From NCBI RefSeq assembly GCF_016134045.1, contig NZ_CP065915.1, positions 3,976,867 through 4,040,866 on the forward strand: 64,000 bases of DNA, read 5' to 3'. Both the position numbers and the translations under genes were made by a program. The stretch is from Pelagovum pacificum (lineage in GTDB: Bacteria > Pseudomonadota > Alphaproteobacteria > Rhodobacterales > Rhodobacteraceae). Below the pieces are notes generated by a model that was not told where the DNA came from, searched no databases, and saw only the letters and a list, made by a program, of their open reading frames with translations. Shown here piece after piece: positions 35,795 to 44,721 of this stretch (its first letter is position 1; each line of letters starts with the position of its first letter).

Positions 35795-36365
35795 TGGCGA
35801 CCCTCGTCGTCGGTTCGGTGAACAGGTTCTGAAGCGCCTCGCCGATCTCCGTCACGAGGCGGTCGAGATCGAGCATCGTCTCGCGTTCGGGGGTGCGGAT
35901 CAGCACCTCTCCCCCGCCGAGCGTCGCAGTGGCATCCACGGAAATGCGCAGGCCCTTCTGCTGCTCCGCGATGGCGGACAGCGCTGCGTGGGCCTCTTCC
36001 GAGACCAGCAAGGCGATGGGCGCGCGGGAATCGGCGCGCGCTGCGTCCATGATTGCCTCGACCACCCAGGGGGAGAGGCTGGCGCGCGCCAGCTCCGGTA
36101 CCAGGGTGTCGACGAGCCCACGCAACATTGGTTCGAGCGAGGCGAGGACGCCGGACCGCGCCTCCTCCAGCGTGAAGGCGAGTTCCGAGAATTTGAGGGC
36201 GACGTCTTCGGTCAGGCGGGCCTGTTCCTCTTGCGCCTCGGCCAATCCGGCTTCCCGACCCGTGGCGAACCCGTCTTCGTAGCCGAGAGCCGGCGATGCT
36301 GGCGGCTCTGGCGCCGGTTCTGCCGTGTGGCGGTCGAAACATTCCAGACGCAGGGCCTGTGCCAT
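35787..36365 (-). CDS. fliH: FliH-like flagellar assembly protein
   Basis: This 192-residue protein is identified as FliH, regulator of the export ATPase FliI, mainly from position. It has a Gly- and acid-rich N-terminus (YEDGFATGREAGLAEAQEEQARL, with the GxxxG type spacing of FliH), a helical middle and a C-terminal alpha/beta part (VLIRTPERETMLDLDRLV). Sequence conservation in FliH is weak, so this is a moderate call. It starts 1 base after the fliF stop and overlaps fliN. Confidence 0.8.
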   Translation of the reverse strand: MAQALRLECFDRHTAEPAPEPPASPALGYEDGFATGREAGLAEAQEEQARLTEDVALKFSELAFTLEEARSGVLASLEPMLRGLVDTLVPELARASLSPWVVEAIMDAARADSRAPIALLVSEEAHAALSAIAEQQKGLRISVDATATLGGGEVLIRTPERETMLDLDRLVTEIGEALQNLFTEPTTRVANE

Positions 36366-36366
36366 G

Positions 36367-38010
36367 TCACGCCGCCTCCTGTTCGGTGTCTTCAAGCCAG
36401 TTTCGCAGGATCTGGAGCGACTCGTCCTGCCGTTCCTCGATCAGCCTGCGAAGCCGCGCGACCGGGTCGAGGCCGGAGAGATCCTCCTGTGGTCCGCTCG
36501 GCTGGGGGTCGTCGTCGTACATCGCCATGTCGAACGTCGGCAGCGCATCGAGATCGAGCTCCGCCTGTGGCAACTGATTGCCTCCGGGCAGTGCGGGCAG
36601 CGACGCGGTGCCTGGCGCGCTCGCGTCACCGATCGCCGGTAGCGCCGCAGGTTCAGCCTTGGCAACGCGCCCGCCGGCGAGGATGGGTCGGACGACGAAA
36701 AGCCCGAGGATCAGCGCGACGAGTGCCAGAACGCCGATCTGCACCAGCTGCATGATGTCGAGCGGCGTACCGGCGGCCGCAGCATCCAGTGCCTCCGTCC
36801 CGAGCGGGACTGTCGGTTCGAACGGCATGGAGCGCAGAGTAATGACGTCACCGCGACCCTCGCTGAAGCCCACAGCCGACGATACGAGCTCCTTCAGCGC
36901 GTCGAGCTCCTCCGGCGTTCGCGGCACGATGGTGGCGGTGCCGTTGGCATCCGTTTCAACCGTGTCGTTGATCAGGACAGCGACGGTCATCCGGGTCACC
37001 GCGCCGGGCGCGCGACTGACCTCGCGCTGCGTCTCGGACACTTCGTAGTTGGTCAGCTGCCGGGATTCGGTCGAGTTGCTGCTGGATTGATCGCCGCCGC
37101 CTGCCGCGTCGCCGTCCGGCAGGTTCGACGCAACCGTCACATCGCCGCTGCCGGTGTCGGAAGCGCTTTCATTTCGCTCCTCCACTTCGGTCGAGATGGC
37201 GACCCGAGTTTCGGGATCGAATGTGCGCTCGAAGATCTGTTCGGTCTCCGTGGCGGTTTCGATGGAGAGCTCTACCACCGCGTTGCCGGGCCCGACCCGC
37301 GCTTCGAGCAGGCGCTCGAGCCGGTCGCGCATCTCGGCTTCACGGTCCGTCTGGTTGGCCATCGCGGCGGCGTCGTCCGTGACACTGACAAGCCCCCCTT
37401 CGCTGTCGATCACTGCGACATCTTCGGGGCGCAGGTTCTGGACGGCCGAGGCCACGAGGTAGCGCAGCGCCCGCGCGCGGGCCTGAGACAGCGCGCCATC
37501 GACACTGGTCACGGTCACGGCGGCGGTCGCGATCCGGTCCCGCTCGAAACCGCGAGTTGCCGGGGTCGAGAGGTGCACGCGGGCGAGCCGGATGTCGGGG
37601 CTCGCCTGGATCGTCCGGGCGAGCTCACCCTCCTTCGCGCGCCAATAGGCGGCATCGAACATCTGGGAGGTGGTCCCGAATCCGGTGAGCGAATCAAGCA
37701 GTTCGTAGCCCTGCGCGCCGTTCGCTGGCAGGCCTTCGCCGGCAAGCGACATGCGCAGAAGATCGCGTTGCGCCGCCTCGACATAGATCGCGCCGCCGCG
37801 CACTTCGTACATCGCGCCGCGCCCGTCGAGTGCGGTCAGGACCTCCCCCGCCGCCGCGCCGTCGAGCCCGCCGTAGAGCAGCGCCATCTCGCGTGAACCG
37901 CCGCCGCGGCCCAGCATCAGCACTGCGCCGAACACGGCAAGCGTCGCGACGATGACGATGACCTTCCGCCGCGAATCGAGCCTGGACCAGACGGAACCGA
38001 GACCTTCCAA
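36367..38010 (-). CDS. fliF: Flagellar MS-ring protein FliF
   Basis: FliF forms the membrane-embedded MS-ring. The protein has 547 residues, with helices at about 15-35 (VIVIVATLAVFGAVLMLG) and 415-440 (IGVLALVALILGLFVVRPIL) flanking a large periplasmic domain. That domain contains the typical LARTIQASPDIRLARVHLSTP and the MTVAVLIN strand. The C-terminus carries the FliG-binding tail (LIEERQDESLQILRNWLED). The promoter region is shared with fliL and holds a CtrA-type box. Confidence 0.96.
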   Translation of the reverse strand: MEGLGSVWSRLDSRRKVIVIVATLAVFGAVLMLGRGGGSREMALLYGGLDGAAAGEVLTALDGRGAMYEVRGGAIYVEAAQRDLLRMSLAGEGLPANGAQGYELLDSLTGFGTTSQMFDAAYWRAKEGELARTIQASPDIRLARVHLSTPATRGFERDRIATAAVTVTSVDGALSQARARALRYLVASAVQNLRPEDVAVIDSEGGLVSVTDDAAAMANQTDREAEMRDRLERLLEARVGPGNAVVELSIETATETEQIFERTFDPETRVAISTEVEERNESASDTGSGDVTVASNLPDGDAAGGGDQSSSNSTESRQLTNYEVSETQREVSRAPGAVTRMTVAVLINDTVETDANGTATIVPRTPEELDALKELVSSAVGFSEGRGDVITLRSMPFEPTVPLGTEALDAAAAGTPLDIMQLVQIGVLALVALILGLFVVRPILAGGRVAKAEPAALPAIGDASAPGTASLPALPGGNQLPQAELDLDALPTFDMAMYDDDPQPSGPQEDLSGLDPVARLRRLIEERQDESLQILRNWLEDTEQEAA

Positions 38011-38070
38011 AACTGCTACCTCCGATCGTTGGGGCTTTCTGCCCTCCGACCCCGTTCTGACCCATCCGGC

Positions 38071-38085
38071 TTAAGAAACGGTTAG
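38071..38085. promoter_or_regulatory. CtrA-type binding site between fliF and fliL
   Basis: TTAA-GAAACGG-TTAG matches the CtrA consensus TTAA-N7-TTAA with a single mismatch. It lies 60 bases upstream of fliF and 43 bases upstream of fliL in their divergent promoter. CtrA controls flagellar genes across Alphaproteobacteria, so direct control of both operons is likely. Confidence 0.6.
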
Positions 38086-38127
38086 CTGTTGGTCGGTTAT
38101 GAGGGGGCTCGGAAGAAGGGAGCCGCC

Positions 38128-38619
38128 ATGACCGATGCGACGGTTGATCCGGGCGAAGCGGGTGATGACCCGAAGCCCGCGAAAAAATCGAAACTGCCGC
38201 TGATCCTCGGCATTGTCCTCGCCCTCGCGGGGGGCGGCGGCGGCTTTTTCGTCGTGAGTTCCGGCATGCTTGGCGGTTCTGCCGAGGGGGGGCATGACGC
38301 GCCCCCGCCACCTGACCCGTTGGACCCGGTCGCTTTCGTCCCGCTCGACCCGATCGTTATCGGTCTGCCCGACGGGGCCGGTCACCTGCGATTTACGGCG
38401 CAGCTCGAGGTGCCGCCGGACATGGCGGGCGATGTCGAATCTATCAAGCCGCGGATCGTCGACGTCCTGAACGACTACCTTCGCGCCGTCGACATTGCCG
38501 AGTTCGAGGACCGGACGTCCCTGCTTCGGCTGCGGGCGCAGATGATGCACCGGATAAGGATCGTCGCCGGCCCGGGCCGCGTGAACGATCTGCTCATCAT
38601 GGAAATGGTGGTCAACTGA
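38128..38619 (+). CDS. fliL: Flagellar basal-body protein FliL (first copy)
   Basis: FliL surrounds the stator and stabilises it under load. The protein has 163 residues: a cytoplasmic lysine-rich tail, one helix (LPLILGIVLALAGGGGGFFVV), a Pro-rich linker and a periplasmic stomatin-like domain (FVPLDPIVIGLP ... LRFTAQLEVPP). The ATG at 38128 has AAGGGAG upstream; the ORF can be extended 13 codons without merit. A second FliL-like gene occurs at 46887-47420. Confidence 0.93.
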   Translation: MTDATVDPGEAGDDPKPAKKSKLPLILGIVLALAGGGGGFFVVSSGMLGGSAEGGHDAPPPPDPLDPVAFVPLDPIVIGLPDGAGHLRFTAQLEVPPDMAGDVESIKPRIVDVLNDYLRAVDIAEFEDRTSLLRLRAQMMHRIRIVAGPGRVNDLLIMEMVVN

Positions 38620-38629
38620 AGGGACCGAA

Positions 38630-38983
38630 ATGGCTATGATCGCTGACATTCTGCTTGCTGCCGGGGCGCTTGGTGCTGGCATCTACTGCTTTGTCCTGTC
38701 GCAGAGGCTGAGGCGTTTCACCGACCTCGAGAAGGGCGTCGGCGGCGCCGTTGCCGTTTTTTCGGCACAGGTGGATGACTTGTCGCGGGCGATCTCCAAG
38801 GCGCAGGCACAGGCGCGAGAGCAGGGAAAGGCGCTCGCAGTGCAGACGGACCGGGCAGAGGCCGCGGGCAAGCGTCTGGAATTGCTGGTGGCCTCGCTTC
38901 ACGACCTCCCTGCGGAGGCTGAGCCGACGCCGCGAAACAGCTTCTTCGTCCGGCACCCGAACCGGCAGGGGGCGGAGGCATGA
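38630..38983 (+). CDS. Small membrane-anchored coiled-coil protein of the flagellar cluster
   Basis: This 117-residue protein has an N-terminal helix (ADILLAAGALGAGIYCFVL) followed by an amphipathic, Ala- and Gln-rich coiled coil (about 30-85). It resembles the DUF6468-type proteins found in alphaproteobacterial flagellar operons, though I am unsure of the exact family. It lies between fliL and motE, overlapping motE by 4 bases, so a stator- or MS-ring-related role is plausible. Confidence 0.7.
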   Translation: MAMIADILLAAGALGAGIYCFVLSQRLRRFTDLEKGVGGAVAVFSAQVDDLSRAISKAQAQAREQGKALAVQTDRAEAAGKRLELLVASLHDLPAEAEPTPRNSFFVRHPNRQGAEA

Positions 38984-39522
38984 CGCGACGCGGGGCGCTT
39001 CATGTCATCATCGCGCTTCTGCTGGCATCCGGTGTGATCCGGCTCGGCGCCAACACGGGAGCGGCCTTCGCCAATGAGGACCCGACCCCTTCCGTGCCTG
39101 AAGTTTGCGAGGCGGACAGCCCGCCGGCCCTGCTCGAAGCGCTCGACGCGCGTGAGGCGCGGATCGAAGAGCGGGAACTCAGACTGGTCGACCGGATGCA
39201 GGCGCTTCGTGTCGCCGAGGTCGAAATAGAGACGCGCCTGCAGGAGCTGACCGCCGCGGAAGAGCGTCTCTCCGCCACCATAACCCGCGTGGAAACCGCG
39301 TCGGAGGAGGATCTGGTGAGGCTTGTTGCTGTCTACGAGAACATGAAGCCCGGTGACGCTGCGGCCCTGTTCCAGACGATGGCACCGGAATTCGCGGCCG
39401 GTTTTATCGCCCGCATGGCACCGGAATCAGCCGCCGCCATCCTGACTGGTCTGGAGCCGGAAACCGCATACTCGATCAGCGCGATCCTGGCGGGCCGGAA
39501 CGCGAATGCACCCACGGAATGA
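38980..39522 (+). CDS. motE: MotE-like flagellar motor chaperone
   Basis: This 180-residue exported protein has an N-terminal signal or anchor, a long coiled coil (about 55-105) and a C-terminal MgtE-N-like domain (YENMKPGDAAALFQTMAPEFAAGFIARMAPESAAAILTGL). In Rhizobium, MotE is a periplasmic chaperone that stabilises MotC. Here the gene lies two genes upstream of a large periplasmic protein that may be the MotC counterpart, so the pair could be functional equivalents. Confidence 0.85.
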   Translation: MTRRGALHVIIALLLASGVIRLGANTGAAFANEDPTPSVPEVCEADSPPALLEALDAREARIEERELRLVDRMQALRVAEVEIETRLQELTAAEERLSATITRVETASEEDLVRLVAVYENMKPGDAAALFQTMAPEFAAGFIARMAPESAAAILTGLEPETAYSISAILAGRNANAPTE

Positions 39523-39589
39523 GGCCCTTTGACCGCTTCTTAACCCGTCGCCGCTAAGCAGGGGCGAAGGGTGTTCGGGACGGAAGAAC

Positions 39590-40459
39590 ATGATCGGTAT
39601 TGTCGGCATCGTCATCATCTTCCTGATGGTTTTCGGGGGCTATATCCTCGCCGGCGGCAAGATGGGCATCATCCTGAAATCCCTGCCTTTCGAGATGATC
39701 ATGATCGGTGGGGCAGCTGTCGGCGCCTTCGTCATTTCCAACGATCTCGCCTCGATCAAACACACGCTGAAGGACATCGGGAAGGTCTTCAAAGGACCGA
39801 AATGGAAGGCCGACGACTACCGCGATCTGCTGTGTCTCCTGTTTGAGCTCATCCGCGTCGCGCGTAACAACCCGGTCGAGATCGAGGAGCACATCGAGTC
39901 CCCAGACACCTCCTCGATTTTCGAACGCTATCCCCGCATCGTCGCCGACAAGGAGGCTCTCGCGCTGATCTGCGATACCCTGCGGTCGGCCTCGATGAAT
40001 TACGATGATCCGCACCAGGTAGAAGAGATCCTGGAAAAGCGGATCGAGGCGACGTTGCATCACAACATGCACTCGTCCCATGCGCTTCAGACCGTCGCCG
40101 ATGGTTTGCCAGCCCTCGGGATCGTGGCGGCGGTGCTTGGCGTGATCAAGACGATGGGGTCGATCGACCAGCCGCCAGAGGTGCTTGGCAAGCTGATCGG
40201 CGGTGCGCTTGTGGGAACGTTCCTGGGGGTCTTCCTCGCCTACGGACTCGTCGGGCCGTTTGCCGCGCGCGTGAAAACGGTCATCGAGGACGACATGCAC
40301 TTCTACCGGTTGATCCGTGAAGTGCTGGTCGCGAACCTCTATCAGCACGCAACCAACATCTGCATCGAGGTCGGGCGACAGAACACGCCCAGCCACTGCC
40401 GGCCCAGCTTTTCCGATCTCGAAGATGCGCTGAAAGCCGTCAAGCAGGGCGCAGCCTGA
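39590..40459 (+). CDS. motA: Flagellar stator protein MotA
   Basis: MotA is the proton-channel stator subunit that pushes on FliG. The protein has 289 residues, four helices (two near the start, two at about 180-235) and the large cytoplasmic loop with the conserved LLFELIRVAR stretch. The ADGLPALGIVAAVLGVIKTMGSIDQPPEVLG block is characteristic of MotA. An upstream TTAACC half-site (39540) is present. MotB, its partner, is not encoded in the window. The stop overlaps the next gene by one base. Confidence 0.96.
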   Translation: MIGIVGIVIIFLMVFGGYILAGGKMGIILKSLPFEMIMIGGAAVGAFVISNDLASIKHTLKDIGKVFKGPKWKADDYRDLLCLLFELIRVARNNPVEIEEHIESPDTSSIFERYPRIVADKEALALICDTLRSASMNYDDPHQVEEILEKRIEATLHHNMHSSHALQTVADGLPALGIVAAVLGVIKTMGSIDQPPEVLGKLIGGALVGTFLGVFLAYGLVGPFAARVKTVIEDDMHFYRLIREVLVANLYQHATNICIEVGRQNTPSHCRPSFSDLEDALKAVKQGAA

Positions 40460-42609
40460 TGTGGAGGCTGGCTGCTACCCTCCTGCTCCTCCCAAGCCTG
40501 CCGAGCGCGCAGCCGGTCAGCATTCGCAGCGGCTGGCATGAGGGCTTCACGAGACTTGTTCTGACGATTCCCGTCGGGACGGAGTGGGTCGTGGCGCCAG
40601 AGGAAACCGGGTACCTCGTCACGCTGGACGACGGGCTGGAGATCGACGTCGCTGGCGTTTTCGACCGCATTCCGCGCACACGTATTGAAGATCTGGAGGC
40701 AGAGGCGAACCGTCTTCGGATCGTGTCGACCTGCGTCTGTCGGGTGGAGGCATTTCTCTGGCAACCCGACCGGCTTGTGGTCGATGTCATCGACGGGCTG
40801 CCACAGGAGCCCGAGGGGACGGAAGAGGTCGTCGAAGACATCGCAACCGACGTTGTCCGCCTGCCGCTGGTTACCGAGCGTTCTCCCTCGCCGCCGTCTC
40901 CTCTGATGCCCGACGCTTTCGTCGCGCGGGCCGAAAACGACGAGAGGCTCTCAGACGCCGAGTCGGCGCTGTTGCGCAACGTGGCCCGGGCGGCTGGCCA
41001 GGGACTCCTGGCGTTGTCTGTGGACCCGATCCAAGACCGCCCGGACGACGAACCCGACGAGCCGGTGGAGGTCGCAGCGCCTCCGACGATCGTGCAACGA
41101 CCGGGTATCGCTGCCCACACGAGCATCGATCGGGATCTCGCCGACATCGACCTGGGCCAGGAACTTCTCGGGGACATCGACTGCCTCCCAAGTGAGTTCT
41201 TTGCCATGAGGGAGTGGGGTGGCGATGCGCCCTTCGGTCCGGCGATATCGGGACGGCGCGACAGCATTCTGCGCGACAGCGGCGAAATAGATGAAGATGC
41301 GGTGATGGAGCTTGCCCAAGGCTATCTTGCGTATGGCTTCGGAGCAGAAGCGTCGTGGGTGCTCGCACAGCTCGACCGGGGAGGCAGACGGATCGGCAGC
41401 CTGAGGGCGATCGCCGCCGTGCTGAACGGTCAAGTCGCGCCAGAGATTCTGAATGGTCAGCTGCATTGCGACAATGATGCCGCGTTGTGGACGCTGCTCG
41501 GCACATCGGCCGGGAGTGAAATCCAGATCGACAGTCGAACGCTTCTCGTCTCGTTCGAGCGACTTCCATCGCCGGTCAAGCAGCTCATCGCACCACGCCT
41601 TGTCGCCCGATTCCTGGAGATGGACGACAAGGATTCAGCCACGATAGTCGGGCGCAGCATCGGCATAGAAGAGGACCCTTCGCCGGAGGCTATGGTGTCC
41701 TCTATTGAATTGGAATCGGCCCTCGGTGGGCAGGACAATTCGCTTGATGCGGTTCTCGATCTTCTGGCCGACACGCAGCAGGCCGATCCTGCACTTGTGT
41801 TGCGAGCGTTTGAACTGGCCCATCAGCAGGACCGGCACTTGCCCCCGGAGATCATGGATCTCGCGGAGACCTTGCAATTCCAACATCGCGACAGCGCTAC
41901 AGCGCAGGACCTGCTACGTGCGAGGGTCATCGCGGAACTGGACCTCGGCCATTACGATAAGGCTGCCGCGATTGCGGTCAGAGAAGGCGATGACATCGAG
42001 CTGAATTCGACGGCCTACGGGGCGCTCGCCGCGAGCGCGCCGGACGGGGTCTTCCTCGACGTCGTCCTCGGAGAGCATGTGCCCCAGCTGCGCCCTGCTG
42101 TCGAAAACGAGATCGCCGAACGTCTCCTGTCTCTTGGATTGGCCGATGCTGCGGAGGAACGGTTGATCGCGACACCTTCCGGCCACGACGCACGCGACCG
42201 ACGGTACCTGCGGGCACGTGCGGCCCTGATGCAGGGCGACGTCGACAGGGTCAGGGAGCTCTTGGTCGGCTTGACAGATGAACAAGCTGAGAACCTGAGG
42301 CGACGGGCAGCGATCGAGGCAGGGGACTTCGAAACGGCGCTGTCAGATGCGGGGGCACAGCCCGATGAGCCGACCGCGCCCGAGCTGGCCTGGCGTGCCG
42401 GTAACTGGAACCGGCTCGCGTCATCGCCGGACGTGCAGCTGCGAGAAAGGGCGGACGTCATGCTGGCGTCGGACACTCGCCCGCTAACCGATGTCCTTGA
42501 GGAACCGTCGCTAAGGGAGGGGCGGGACGCCTTGTCCCGCGCCGGATCAAGCCGTGATTCGATTGCCTCGATGCTGGACCGCTTTTCATTGCCGGAACAG
42601 ACGGAGTGA
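40459..42609 (+). CDS. Large periplasmic protein linked to motA (MotC-like?), AMIN-like N-terminus
   Basis: This 716-residue exported protein has a signal peptide (about 17 residues, cut after PSA). Residues about 20-125 form an AMIN-like beta domain (VSIRSGWHEGFTRLVLTIPV ... RLVVDVIDG), usually a peptidoglycan-targeting fold. A Pro- and Glu-rich linker (125-215) follows, then about 450 residues of helical repeats. It sits between motA and flhA, starting 1 base within the motA stop. By size, location and repeat content it may be the counterpart of rhizobial MotC; sequence alone does not prove this. Confidence 0.75.
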   Translation: MWRLAATLLLLPSLPSAQPVSIRSGWHEGFTRLVLTIPVGTEWVVAPEETGYLVTLDDGLEIDVAGVFDRIPRTRIEDLEAEANRLRIVSTCVCRVEAFLWQPDRLVVDVIDGLPQEPEGTEEVVEDIATDVVRLPLVTERSPSPPSPLMPDAFVARAENDERLSDAESALLRNVARAAGQGLLALSVDPIQDRPDDEPDEPVEVAAPPTIVQRPGIAAHTSIDRDLADIDLGQELLGDIDCLPSEFFAMREWGGDAPFGPAISGRRDSILRDSGEIDEDAVMELAQGYLAYGFGAEASWVLAQLDRGGRRIGSLRAIAAVLNGQVAPEILNGQLHCDNDAALWTLLGTSAGSEIQIDSRTLLVSFERLPSPVKQLIAPRLVARFLEMDDKDSATIVGRSIGIEEDPSPEAMVSSIELESALGGQDNSLDAVLDLLADTQQADPALVLRAFELAHQQDRHLPPEIMDLAETLQFQHRDSATAQDLLRARVIAELDLGHYDKAAAIAVREGDDIELNSTAYGALAASAPDGVFLDVVLGEHVPQLRPAVENEIAERLLSLGLADAAEERLIATPSGHDARDRRYLRARAALMQGDVDRVRELLVGLTDEQAENLRRRAAIEAGDFETALSDAGAQPDEPTAPELAWRAGNWNRLASSPDVQLRERADVMLASDTRPLTDVLEEPSLREGRDALSRAGSSRDSIASMLDRFSLPEQTE

Positions 42610-42633
42610 CCCTGGTCTGATGGGACAGGACAT

Positions 42634-44721
42634 ATGACGACGACGCCCCGAACCGGCTGGCCCAGCCTTATGCAGCCGACGGTGCTGCTGGCGCTCGCGC
42701 TGATGGCGATCATCGTGATGATGATCCTGCCGGTCCCGGCTTTCATTCTGGACCTCGGCCTCGCCGCGTCCTTCGGGCTCGCGATCCTTATCTTCACCGT
42801 CACGCTGTTCATTGAGCGGCCCTTGGACTTTTCGGCCTTTCCGACTGTGCTGCTGGCGTCGCTGATGTTGCGCCTTTCGTTGAACGTCTCCTCCACCAAG
42901 CTGATTATCGGCAACGGCCACACCGGAACCCGCGCCGCCGGCGACGTGATCGAAGGTTTCGCGAATTTCGTCATGGGCGGCAGCGTGTTCCTGGGCCTCG
43001 TCGTGTTCGGCGTCCTGCTGATCGTCAATTTCATGGTAATCAACAAAGGCGCGACCCGGATGGCCGAGGTCGGGGCCCGTTTCGCGCTCGACGGAATGCC
43101 GGGCAAACAGCTGGCCATCGACAGCGACATGAGCGCGGGCGCCATCGACCACGCCGAAGCTCGCCGCCGTCGTGAGGTCGAACAGGCGGAAACGACCTTC
43201 TTCGGGTCGCTCGATGGTGCGTCCAAGTTCGTGAAGGGCGATGCGATCGCCGGCTTGCTCATCACCCTTCTCAATATCGTCGTCGGTCTTCTCATGGGAA
43301 CGGCGGTTCATGGCATGCCGATGGCTCAGGCCTTTGAAACTTATGCGATTCTCACCGTCGGTGATGGGCTCGTCAGCCAGATCCCGGCGGTCATCATATC
43401 GATTGCGTCCGCGCTTCTGCTGGCTCGCGGCGGGGCCACTGGGGCCACAGATCTTGCGATCGTCGCGCAACTCGGGCGGCATCCGGCCGCGCTTTTTGCC
43501 GTCGGCTTTCTGATGGTCCTTTTCGGGCTGGTCCCGGGGCTTCCATTCGTGCCGTTCCTTCTCGGCGGCGCGATCCTGTGCGCGTGCGGCCTGATGACAA
43601 TGCGTCGGAAGCCGGAGCAGATCGCGGGAGAGGAAGGCAAGAGCGAGATGACGAGGCCGGTCACATCGCTCGGAGACATACTCGACGTTGACGAGATCCA
43701 CGTGCAGTTCGCGGGCGATCTGGTGGAAATGGTGCTTGATCCCGGTATCGGCCTCGACGCGCGCATCTCGAACATGCGCAATCACATCGCGTCGACCTAC
43801 GGCCTTCTCATCCCGGACATCCGGCTGACTGACGATACCGGGCTCGCAGATGGTGAATACGTTATCCGGATCCAGGGCGCCGAGCAGGCTCGTGCGTCCC
43901 TACGGCCAAACCGGATGCTCGCCTTGTTGGGGGCTGAGCAGCGCAGCGAAATTCCGGGCGATGATGTTGATGAACCGGTATACGGCGCGCCGGCGCGGTG
44001 GATTGATGTGGAGGCGACCGAGGACGCGGCCATCGAGGGTCTTACCGTTGTCAGCCCTCCGGAGATCATAGCGACGCACCTGCTCGAAGTGATCCGGTCA
44101 AATCTTGGCCGTCTGATGACACATCGCACTCTGCGCAGGTTGCTGGACGAGATGGTTAACCTTTCGGATCAAACCAGGGCGGCCTCCAACCGACGGATGC
44201 TGGATGAGCTGGTGCCAGACAAGGTGCCATTCGATCTGCTGCTCGCAACGCTTCGAAATCTGCTCGATGAACGGGTTTCCATTCGGAATTTACCGCTGAT
44301 CCTGGAAGCCGTTGCCGAGGCAAGGCCGATGTATCCGACGATCGACGGCATCGCGGAGCACGTTCGCCAGCGCCTTGGTTTCCAGCTCGTCGCGGAACTG
44401 CGACGTGAAGACGGAACATTGCCGTTGATACAGCTCGCGCCGGAGTGGGAGCAAACTTTCGGAAACTACCAGATAGGCGGAGACAAGGGTGGCGACGTGG
44501 CTCTGCCACCGGACGAGTTCAATCGGCTCGCCAATGCCATCGCGGAGAAGGTTTCAGACGCGGCGAGCACGGGTGTTCATCCCGCTGTCATCACGAGTGT
44601 GAAGCGTCGCCGGTTCCTCAGCACCGTTCTGGCGGCCAAGAAAATACAAAATCCGGTGCTCTCTTTCGAGGAAATCGGCATCGATGCCCGGCCCTCGTTG
44701 GTAGGATTGGTCCCTGCATGA
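42634..44721 (+). CDS. flhA: Flagellar export protein FlhA
   Basis: FlhA is the large gate component of the flagellar type III exporter and docks substrates and chaperones. The protein has 695 residues with eight N-terminal helices. It contains the conserved FHIPEP-like cytoplasmic loop (GARFALDGMPGKQLAIDSDMSAG) and a C-terminal cytoplasmic domain (from about 350) with the ILEAVAEARP block. The ATG at 42634 follows GGGACAGGA. The stop overlaps fliR. Confidence 0.97.
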   Translation: MTTTPRTGWPSLMQPTVLLALALMAIIVMMILPVPAFILDLGLAASFGLAILIFTVTLFIERPLDFSAFPTVLLASLMLRLSLNVSSTKLIIGNGHTGTRAAGDVIEGFANFVMGGSVFLGLVVFGVLLIVNFMVINKGATRMAEVGARFALDGMPGKQLAIDSDMSAGAIDHAEARRRREVEQAETTFFGSLDGASKFVKGDAIAGLLITLLNIVVGLLMGTAVHGMPMAQAFETYAILTVGDGLVSQIPAVIISIASALLLARGGATGATDLAIVAQLGRHPAALFAVGFLMVLFGLVPGLPFVPFLLGGAILCACGLMTMRRKPEQIAGEEGKSEMTRPVTSLGDILDVDEIHVQFAGDLVEMVLDPGIGLDARISNMRNHIASTYGLLIPDIRLTDDTGLADGEYVIRIQGAEQARASLRPNRMLALLGAEQRSEIPGDDVDEPVYGAPARWIDVEATEDAAIEGLTVVSPPEIIATHLLEVIRSNLGRLMTHRTLRRLLDEMVNLSDQTRAASNRRMLDELVPDKVPFDLLLATLRNLLDERVSIRNLPLILEAVAEARPMYPTIDGIAEHVRQRLGFQLVAELRREDGTLPLIQLAPEWEQTFGNYQIGGDKGGDVALPPDEFNRLANAIAEKVSDAASTGVHPAVITSVKRRRFLSTVLAAKKIQNPVLSFEEIGIDARPSLVGLVPA

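Noticed and set aside
39540..39560. A full CtrA box upstream of motA
   Set aside because: Only one TTAACC half-site is present; the next TAAG is not at N7 spacing.
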